Assembly: GCF_001043025.1 (NCBI RefSeq)
Contig: NZ_JYLD01000007.1
Span: forward strand, 62,001-126,000
Length of the DNA stretch: 64,000 bases
Source of the DNA: Pseudomonas helleri
GTDB lineage: Bacteria; Pseudomonadota; Gammaproteobacteria; Pseudomonadales; Pseudomonadaceae
Reading direction: 5' to 3'
The notes beneath the pieces were generated by a model. The model was not told where the DNA came from. It made no database searches and was given only the letters and a program-made list of their open reading frames with translations. The translations under genes were made by a program, and so were the position numbers. Position 1 is the first letter of the stretch. Each line of letters begins with the position of its first letter. This document shows positions 58,050 through 64,000 of the stretch, in pieces.

Positions 58050-58680
58050 TCGCATCCCCTGCGAGGTCAGGCTACGCCTGGCGGTCGAAAAAACCTCCAT
58101 CCCTCAAGTGAACCCTGTCGGCATGCTTCTTTTTGCATGCTCGCGGGCTCGTTAGCGCCCCTATTCTGACCTCATTTAGCACCTCCGCCGGCGTACGGGC
58201 TGGGCATCCTGAAGCCCCTTGAATTAAATGGAATTTTATACCCCCCTCAGCATCCCCAAAGGGTAAAAAAAGAGATTTTCGAGGTGTCCACAAGGTCTGT
58301 GTGTTGGGTACCAGATGATGCCTCGCGCACTTCGCGCCAGGGCGCGGCGCGAGCACACATCGCGGGCTACGCGCCCGCCCAGCGGCAGGGCAGTGCCCTG
58401 CACCCAAGCTGGATACCCGGCACAACGTGCCGGAGATCCAGCTGTCAACAAAGCGGTAATCGGGCGCGCCGAGGCGAGGTGCAAACTTCACTGAATCTAC
58501 CCGCGAGCGTGATGGGGCGGTGCGGCCAAAATTTTTTGGTGTGATGTTGTCGGACTACCGGCCGCTTCGCGGGTACCGCCGCGCAGCATTTCGGGCCACA
58601 CAGTTGAGATTGTGCAGGCGGCTTTTATGCCTGCGTTGCAGGCATGTGGAGTGGCGACATTAGATGCTGCGGTGCATAAG
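58050..58680. other. palindrome-rich non-coding region (candidate origin/cos)
   Basis: No convincing gene in 631 bases. It contains GCATGC-TTCTTTTT-GCATGC (58121-58140), the perfect palindrome GCAGGGCAGTGCCCTGC (58385-58401), a 37-base cruciform built on AGCTGGAT...CCGGCAC / GTGCCGG...ATCCAGCT (58407-58443), and the GC-rich GCCGAGGCGAGGTGC block near 58470. In P2 the cos site lies just outside gene Q, so this region may hold the packaging site, a replication origin or both. Confidence 0.5.
58407..58443. repeat. 37-bp interrupted palindrome
   Basis: AGCTGGAT and ATCCAGCT, then CCGGCAC and GTGCCGG, pair around an AAC loop with a symmetrical two-base bulge. It could extrude as a cruciform or bind a dimeric initiator or terminase. 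Confidence 0.8.
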
Positions 58681-58938
58681 TCACACAGTTGACTGTGCCC
58701 CCAGTTGCTCAAACATTTCCTGCAACTGTGCCTTGGGCAGCTCTTTCAATCGGCCAAACAATAATTGGTCGACCATTTTTGCTGACGGGTGGGTCGTATG
58801 AGAAAAGGTCAGATGTGCTGCCCATTGGTGACCGCAGTTAGGGTCTAAACAAAAGCAATACAGTGTTCTGAAATCCGGTGATGTCTTGATGCTGGTTTTG
58901 ATTTTTCCCTTGTGCCCGCATTTGCATGTAACTCGCAT
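58681..58938 (-). CDS. Ogr/Delta-type late transcription activator
   Basis: An 85-residue zinc-finger protein, MRVTCKCGHKGKIKTSIKTS, with the second pair in CFCLDPNCGHQW. The C-x-C-x... C-x4-C pattern followed by HLTFSHTTHPSA is that of P2 Ogr and P4 Delta, activators of P2 late promoters. The start at 58938 is chosen because GGGAGGGA is 5 bases upstream. Frames opening further upstream lack family similarity. It sits between the candidate cos/origin region and the portal gene, not at the genome end as in P2. Confidence 0.8.
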   Translation of the reverse strand: MRVTCKCGHKGKIKTSIKTSPDFRTLYCFCLDPNCGHQWAAHLTFSHTTHPSAKMVDQLLFGRLKELPKAQLQEMFEQLGAQSTV

Positions 58939-59032
58939 TGTTGTCCCTCCCCAGGGGCAAATAATCGCCATTATTTTGCCATAAATAGTAGTGTTATTTG
59001 CCGTCTGTTGAGTGTTTCTAAGTGTTTTCGCC

Positions 59033-60049
59033 TTACTTTCTAGCTTCCTTCCAGTTAAATCGTCTGTCTTCGCGTAGCAATGAGTTGACCTGGTCAAACA
59101 GCTGGCAGATCGGACGTATCTCGTTGCTGGTGTAGACCTGGTCGATCTTTTGGATATCGCCAAAGCCGGCGCTGTTTTCCGGGATGATGCCCGCCAGTGC
59201 CGGGTTCATTCGCCAAGCGGCTATCACGTCGTTGCGGGTGATGTTCTTGACCTTCTCCAGCTCGTCTTTGGCCTGAAAGTCGCCCACCGGGATGATCTGA
59301 ATGGCGTTCTCTTTGCCGTTGGGAATGTTGACGAACATCGAGCGGAAGTTACCCACACCTTTGCTTGAGCTGATTTGTTCGCGCAGGTTGTCTTCGTCTT
59401 CTTCCGTCAGATCCGGGTCGTTGGTGTAGAAGATGTAGCCCGCGTGGGCGCCGTTGCTGTAGTAGCGGCGGCGGAACAGGGTCGCGGCTTCGTTGAGCAA
59501 CAGCGCCTGCAGCCCGCCGAGGTAGTCCGGTATGCCGTAAATTGTCTGTTCGACGTCGTAGTCCATAACGTGCGCGATCTCGTCCTGGTCAAAGTCGATA
59601 AACTTGTTGTCTGCCTGCAGCATGCGATACCCACCGTCGACCTTTACCCGCATGTTGATCGCGGGCAGGTGCTCAAGCTCCAGGCATTCGCCGAACGCGT
59701 TGGGGTGGCGGTAGAAGAACGCATCGCCAAACACCATGTAGTCCAGCGCAGCACAGCCCATAGTGTGCGCGCTGCAGCCCGCTGACGGGATGAACTCACG
59801 CAGCAGCAGGTTGCGTTTGAACTTCGGAATGGCGCCGTGGTGCGCGTTGGCACGCAGCAGCTTGGCCAGGCCGGTACGCGACACCGGGGGCTTGTAGATA
59901 TCGCCGTCGTCGCTGGGAAACACCCCTATGTACTCGCCGATGTTGCCGCTCAGGACCTGTTCCGGCTCGCCGAACGTGAACGCTCGCATGGGCTGCTTTT
60001 GCCCCTGCGGCTGAGTGACCTGGTGCTTGCTGCGTCGTTGTTTGGGCAT
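59033..60049 (-). CDS. P2-like portal protein (gpQ)
   Basis: A 338-residue portal vertex protein starting MPKQRRSKHQVTQPQGQKQP. Segments MRAFTFGEPEQVLSGNIGEY and RMNPALAGIIPENSAGFGD are characteristic of P2 gpQ. Its usual length is about 340. It forms the dodecameric DNA gate of the capsid. Its start lies inside the 3' part of the terminase frame, giving a 254-base overlap. Confidence 0.93.
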   Translation of the reverse strand: MPKQRRSKHQVTQPQGQKQPMRAFTFGEPEQVLSGNIGEYIGVFPSDDGDIYKPPVSRTGLAKLLRANAHHGAIPKFKRNLLLREFIPSAGCSAHTMGCAALDYMVFGDAFFYRHPNAFGECLELEHLPAINMRVKVDGGYRMLQADNKFIDFDQDEIAHVMDYDVEQTIYGIPDYLGGLQALLLNEAATLFRRRYYSNGAHAGYIFYTNDPDLTEEDEDNLREQISSSKGVGNFRSMFVNIPNGKENAIQIIPVGDFQAKDELEKVKNITRNDVIAAWRMNPALAGIIPENSAGFGDIQKIDQVYTSNEIRPICQLFDQVNSLLREDRRFNWKEARK

Positions 60050-61853
60050 TGTTTTCGCTCGTCACGTAGCGGCTGCGGCGCCGCCTGTTCGTATTCAAGG
60101 GTTCGTTGGCCAGGGCGTGCATGATTGCCCAGGCTATGTCGGCGTGGCCGGTGGCCTCGGTGCGCGAAGCGCTGTAGGTGATTTGGCCACTGCCGGTGGT
60201 GCCGCGCTTGATGGTCAGGAAGGCTTGGGCGACGTCCGTCCAGCCAGCATCCCACTCAATACGGCTGCCTTGGATCGTGTCCTGTGCCTTGAGAACCAGC
60301 GTGTTTTTGGCCTCAAGGCTGTAGTGAATCGGCGTTGCGCGCGGGTAGAAATCGCGCACCAGGTCGAACACGCCGTAACCGATGCCGGTGATATCGATCC
60401 CGATGTGCTGCACGTTGAAGCGCTCGGTGAGTTTCTTGACTTCCCCGGCCTGGAACTTGAACGACTGGCCCCGCCAACTGTGCTTTTCCAGGATGCGGAA
60501 TTTCGCCCCTGGTTCCAGTGGCGGGGCAATGACCACACAGGTGGCGTCGTCGCGGGTTCGGCTGGGGTCGTAGCCAATCCATACCGGGCTGTTGCCGAAG
60601 GGACGATCCTCATCAGGCTTGTAGTCTTCCCACAACGTCAGGTCGGAATAGCAACGCTCTAGGTCTTTGAGGCCGAACGCGCTCTGCGTGCTGTCGATGA
60701 ACTTGCAATAGAACAGCTGCTGGAACTTGTCTTCGTCGTACTCCAGCTGCAGCTGCTCAAGGTCGAACAGATCGCAGCCCCCGTCGATAGCATCCTGAAT
60801 GGTGATGGTCTTGCGCCACTGGCCGTCCGGGCACAGCGCGCCTTGGGTGTAGGCCGCTTCGGTCGGCCAGGTACCGCCGGCCTTTTTCCCGCGCTTGCTG
60901 TTGCGGAACTCGTCGCCTGACCAGAACGGGTACGCCTGGTGCGACACCGCGCTGGGCGTTGAAAAGTAGGTTTTGCGCCACTTCTTGTGGGTGCCCATGG
61001 CGCTGGCCACGGTGCTGAGTTTTTCAAAGTCGCGGATCCAGAAGTACTCGTCCACGTAAACGTGGCCGTGGTAGCCCTGGGCGGTGCTGCTGTTGGTACT
61101 GAGAAAGCGCAGTTCGGCGCCGTTGCTGAGCACGATCGGGTTGCCGGTCAGCTCGATGCCAAACCACTCCTGGGCAAACTGAATGATGTAGCTGCGGAAA
61201 ATTTCCGATTGCGATCGGCTGGCCGACAAGAACACCTGGTTGTCACCGGTTAACACCGCGTCCATGAACGCTTCGCCGGCGAAGTAGTAGGTCAGACCGA
61301 CCTGTCGACTTTTGAGGATGTTCCGGATCCTGCAGGTCAGCGGGTTTTGCTTGGCCGCGAACAGTTCTTTTTGGTAGCCGTACATGCTACCGATGAACTG
61401 ATCCAGAAAGTCGACCTCAGTCAGGCCGCTGATGTCGTTTTTGGGCTTCTTTTCCCGTCTCTTATCGGCGCTATCCCTTCGGCCTTGGCGTTCGCCACGC
61501 GGGCGCTGAGAGCGTTCCCGTGGGGCGTCCGGTTCGTCTGCCGTAGCCGCCGGTACTGCTGCCGGTTTGGCAGCCTGCTTAAGTAGGCGCTCACGTACGG
61601 TTGTCAGGCGGTCCAGCTCGTTCAGTTCGTCTTTGGTCAGGCTGCTGGCTTTGTCCAGTAGGAGGGTGATCCGCCGGCCAACCGCTGTCAGCGGTTCTTC
61701 GTCCGACAGCATGTCTTCCCATCCGCCCTGACGGATCCAGTAGTAGACGATCCGGATGTTAGGCAGGTGGAGTTGCGCCTGAATTTCCTTGGCCTTACAG
61801 CGGCGCAGAAACAGGCGTTTGGCGGCTTCTTTAACTTCGGTTGAATAGAACAT
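59796..61853 (-). CDS. P2-like terminase large (ATPase) subunit (gpP) with C-terminal overextension
   Basis: A 685-residue frame starting MFYSTEVKEAAKRLFLRRCK. The N-terminal helix-turn-helix (AKEIQAQLHLPNIRIVYYWI), the ATPase Walker A-like RNILKSRQVGLTYYFAGE and the nuclease-like domain with GYDPSRTRDDATCVV are typical of P2 gpP. P2 gpP is about 590 residues, and the last ~85 residues here read through the portal gene in another frame and look non-native (Arg/Ala/Gln rich). A lost stop or small indel near 60060 is suspected. Confidence 0.9.
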   Translation of the reverse strand: MFYSTEVKEAAKRLFLRRCKAKEIQAQLHLPNIRIVYYWIRQGGWEDMLSDEEPLTAVGRRITLLLDKASSLTKDELNELDRLTTVRERLLKQAAKPAAVPAATADEPDAPRERSQRPRGERQGRRDSADKRREKKPKNDISGLTEVDFLDQFIGSMYGYQKELFAAKQNPLTCRIRNILKSRQVGLTYYFAGEAFMDAVLTGDNQVFLSASRSQSEIFRSYIIQFAQEWFGIELTGNPIVLSNGAELRFLSTNSSTAQGYHGHVYVDEYFWIRDFEKLSTVASAMGTHKKWRKTYFSTPSAVSHQAYPFWSGDEFRNSKRGKKAGGTWPTEAAYTQGALCPDGQWRKTITIQDAIDGGCDLFDLEQLQLEYDEDKFQQLFYCKFIDSTQSAFGLKDLERCYSDLTLWEDYKPDEDRPFGNSPVWIGYDPSRTRDDATCVVIAPPLEPGAKFRILEKHSWRGQSFKFQAGEVKKLTERFNVQHIGIDITGIGYGVFDLVRDFYPRATPIHYSLEAKNTLVLKAQDTIQGSRIEWDAGWTDVAQAFLTIKRGTTGSGQITYSASRTEATGHADIAWAIMHALANEPLNTNRRRRSRYVTSENNAQTTTQQAPGHSAAGAKAAHASVHVRRAGTGPERQHRRVHRGVSQRRRRYLQAPGVAYRPGQAAACQRAPRRHSEVQTQPAAA

Positions 61854-62015
61854 GGGCCGCAGTCTATGCGGCGAAAACGTGGCTAACGCGCAGTTAAATT
61901 CCTCTTTTCTCCTAGATCGTGAAAATAGGAGGAAAGCGAAAGTAAACCGTTTGTTTGAGGGGTATCGGCTCCCTATCGTGTGGGCTACTTCACCGATTGA
62001 GCGCAGTTATCACTC

Positions 62016-62936
62016 ATGCCCCGTTCCCTTGTTTCGTACTGGAAACGTGTCGCTGTCAGCGGCCCGACCGTCGATGGCCGCGAGATCCTTCCCCAGGAAC
62101 TGCGTGATATCGCTGAGACCTACAAGCCTTCGCTTTACACCGCCGTAATCTGGTGTGACCACGAGCGCTGGTCCGGTTCATTTGGCACGGTGTTCGCCGT
62201 TCGCCTGGTTGAAGAAGACGACGAACTGGAACCTGGCCAAATCGCACTGGAAGCACAGCTTAAGCCAAATGATCGACTTCTTTCGCTCAACGACCAAGGT
62301 CAGAAGCTGTTCAGCAGCATTGAAATTTATCCGAATTTCCGTGGCACCGGCAAAGCGTACATGACCGGCATGGCCGTCACGGATGAGCCTGCCAGCACCG
62401 GCACTCAAGAGCTGTATTTCTCGAAAAAAACCAACAAAGCCGCGTACTACGCAGCCTCTATCGAGCTGGGCAACTTGAGCGAAGAAAAGCCACAAGGCGA
62501 GATGGGCAAGCTGATTGGTTTGCTCACCAACCTGTTCAAGCGTTTTTCCCTGGACAACAAACCCGCCGAAACCCCCTCAACTTTCACTGAGAGCAAAACC
62601 CCTATGGATGAAGCTACCGCAACGGCTCTTGCAGCCCTGCTGGAGCAGCTGTTAATCGTCGCTGCCGGTATTAAGGCAGTCATCGAACCAGCTGTTGAAG
62701 AAGCACCCGATCCCGACCAGGAACCGATCGACGACGTGAGCGATGCGGTAGGTGACATCGTGGCCACTGTCGAAGAAGAGCGCGAGTTCCGTCGCAACGG
62801 TGGCGGGAACAAGGCTGTGCTGTCTGCTCTGGCAGACCTCAAAAAGCAGTTCTCAACTCTGCAAAACACCCCAGCAGGTCGTCAGTTGCCACGCAACACC
62901 GGCCCGCAAAACCCTGCCAAAAAGCGGGTGCTCTAA
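62016..62936 (+). CDS. P2-like capsid scaffolding protein/protease (gpO)
   Basis: A 306-residue protein starting MPRSLVSYWKRVAVSGPTVD. The N-terminal half is the serine-protease domain of gpO (GREILPQELRDIAETYKPS, WCDHERWSG with the likely catalytic His). The C-terminal half is an Ala/Glu-rich scaffold helix (MDEATATALAALLEQLLIVA). P2 gpO has 284 residues. It is divergent from the terminase gene across a 162-base promoter region. The capsid gene follows at once. Confidence 0.9.
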   Translation: MPRSLVSYWKRVAVSGPTVDGREILPQELRDIAETYKPSLYTAVIWCDHERWSGSFGTVFAVRLVEEDDELEPGQIALEAQLKPNDRLLSLNDQGQKLFSSIEIYPNFRGTGKAYMTGMAVTDEPASTGTQELYFSKKTNKAAYYAASIELGNLSEEKPQGEMGKLIGLLTNLFKRFSLDNKPAETPSTFTESKTPMDEATATALAALLEQLLIVAAGIKAVIEPAVEEAPDPDQEPIDDVSDAVGDIVATVEEEREFRRNGGGNKAVLSALADLKKQFSTLQNTPAGRQLPRNTGPQNPAKKRVL

Positions 62937-62937
62937 C

Positions 62938-63957
62938 ATGGCCCAGCCACTGAGCGCTAATGGCGCCAAAAAATACAGTGCATTGCAGGCCGCTATCGCC
63001 GAGTCATACGGTGTTCAGCAGGCCAGCGAGATGTTCTCGGTCGAGCCGTCGATTGCCCAAGAACTGAACGACGCGATCACCGCCAAGGCTGACTTTCTGG
63101 AACGAATCAACATCGTTCCTGTGAGTGAAATCAAGGGCGAAAAGGTCTTTATCGGTGTGAACGGCCCGGTCACGGGTCGAACCGACACCAAGGAAAATGA
63201 CCGTGTTGCCAAGGATGCATCGGCACTCGGCAACTCGCTGTACGAGTTGTTTTCAACTGAGTCCGATGTGGGCATGCCTTACGCCAAGATCGACGCCTGG
63301 GCGAAGTTCCCGGACTTCCACGATCGTTATTCTGCAGCCGTGCAAAAGCGTATTGCCCAAGACCGTATCGTGGTCGGTTTCCACGGCACGCATGCGGCGG
63401 TACAGACCGACATCAAAAAGTACCCGCTGCTTCAAGACGTCAACAGAGGCTGGCTGCAGCAATTGCGCGAGTTGGCGCCGCAACAGGTGCTCAAGGAAGG
63501 CAAAGAGCCGGGTAAGGTCACGCTGGGCGAGGGTGGAGACTATGCCAACCTCGACGCACTGGTGCATGACACCAAGCAACTGGTTGACGAGATCTTGCGT
63601 GAGGATGGGGATCTGGTCTCAATCATCGGTTCTGACCTGCTCGCCGCTGACAAAGCCAAGCTCTACACCAAGCAGGGCGCTACTCCAACCGAGAAAGAAC
63701 GCATTGAAGACGCCCAGGTCATCGCGACCTATGGCGGTCTGCCGGCGTTCAGTGTGCCGAACTTCCCGGTGAACGCCGTGCTGGTCACCAGTTGGGACAA
63801 CCTGTCGCTGTACTACCAGGATTCCAGTTGGCGTAAGCAGGCTGTCGATAACCCGAAACGTTCCCGCGTTGAGGATTACAACAGCCGCAACGAAGGCTAC
63901 GTGATCGAGCAGATCGAGAAGATCGCTCTGACCGAAAACGTGGAGCTTCTGCCGTGA
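62938..63957 (+). CDS. P2-like major capsid protein (gpN)
   Basis: A 339-residue protein starting MAQPLSANGAKKYSALQAAI. FLERINIVPVSEIKGEKVF, IGVNGPVTGRTDT and the C-terminal YVIEQIEKIALTENVELLP are diagnostic for gpN. The start at 62938 directly follows the gpO stop. An in-frame start at 62752 would overlap gpO and is not family-like. Its stop overlaps the gpM start. Confidence 0.94.
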   Translation: MAQPLSANGAKKYSALQAAIAESYGVQQASEMFSVEPSIAQELNDAITAKADFLERINIVPVSEIKGEKVFIGVNGPVTGRTDTKENDRVAKDASALGNSLYELFSTESDVGMPYAKIDAWAKFPDFHDRYSAAVQKRIAQDRIVVGFHGTHAAVQTDIKKYPLLQDVNRGWLQQLRELAPQQVLKEGKEPGKVTLGEGGDYANLDALVHDTKQLVDEILREDGDLVSIIGSDLLAADKAKLYTKQGATPTEKERIEDAQVIATYGGLPAFSVPNFPVNAVLVTSWDNLSLYYQDSSWRKQAVDNPKRSRVEDYNSRNEGYVIEQIEKIALTENVELLP

Positions 63958-64000
63958 GCCTGGCCCTGGCGCACAAGCGCCGCCTGTTGGCAGCAGGCGC
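63954..64000 (+). CDS. P2-like terminase small subunit (gpM), start only
   Basis: A GTG at 63954 overlapping the gpN stop opens a frame MSLALAHKRRLLAAG that continues past the window. Position and the first residues fit gpM, the DNA-recognition subunit of the P2 terminase. Confidence 0.75.
   Translation, partial: MSLALAHKRRLLAAG

Noticed and set aside
58236..58544. Short open frames on both strands in the palindromic region
   Set aside because: They are Arg/Ala-rich frames produced by GC-rich inverted repeats, without ribosome sites.

Overview
The window looks like a Pseudomonas chromosome of the P. fluorescens/putida group. Supporting this are GC-rich genes, the order fdxA-mutS-[phage remnant]-cinA-recA-recX, a TtgABC-type efflux operon with a TtgR-like operator, erdR-dgkA, finR-fpr, a pca cluster, and REP/REPIN repeats carrying the core TGTAGGAGCGAGCTTG. 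About the first 51.2 kb is core chromosome. The last ~12.7 kb is the left part of an integrated phage-like element that continues past the right edge.

Layout. 1-3.4 kb: a truncated FAD oxidoreductase, a lipoprotein, and an atypical SDR divergent from a LysR regulator. 3.4-4.2 kb: a tandem array of REP-doublet units with a 234-bp period. 4.2-9.3 kb: a branched-chain amino acid ABC transporter (livFGMH-braC, minus strand). 9.6-18.5 kb: DUF2288, a MHYT-GGDEF-EAL c-di-GMP protein, RapA, small conserved proteins including a CcoM-like cbb3 oxidase subunit behind an Anr-type box, and a Pit phosphate transporter. 19.3-27.3 kb: pcaR, then pcaIJF-T-BDC for the beta-ketoadipate pathway. 27.3-34.0 kb: the ttgABC RND pump and its divergent repressor. 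34.2-41.2 kb: fdxA, mutS, a LexA-like repressor and a LydA-type holin (what is left of a mutS-cinA tailocin/prophage locus), cinA, recA and recX. 41.3-51.2 kb: a LOG protein, a PA3611-like secreted protein, a DTW protein, erdR, dgkA, finR/fpr, trmO, yehS-like, a pseudouridine-synthase-like protein without its catalytic Asp, a GNAT protein and rimO.

51.3-64.0 kb: the phage-like element. It starts with a large serine recombinase next to rimO. Then come a DUF1654 gene behind a LexA-type box, an early operon of small proteins ending in a Lar-like zinc-ribbon protein, a BRCT protein, a CI-like repressor divergent from a Cro-like protein, and a RepA-like initiator. A palindrome-rich non-coding region and an Ogr/Delta-type activator follow. 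Last is the P2 head module in P2 arrangement: portal Q and terminase P leftward, scaffold O, capsid N and the start of M rightward. The combination of serine integrase, lambda-type switch, plasmid-type initiator and P2 head genes is the most unusual part of the window. Whether it is a complete phage, a phage-plasmid relative or a capsid-forming satellite depends on sequence beyond the right edge.

All assignments come from reading the sequence and family knowledge. No database search was run.
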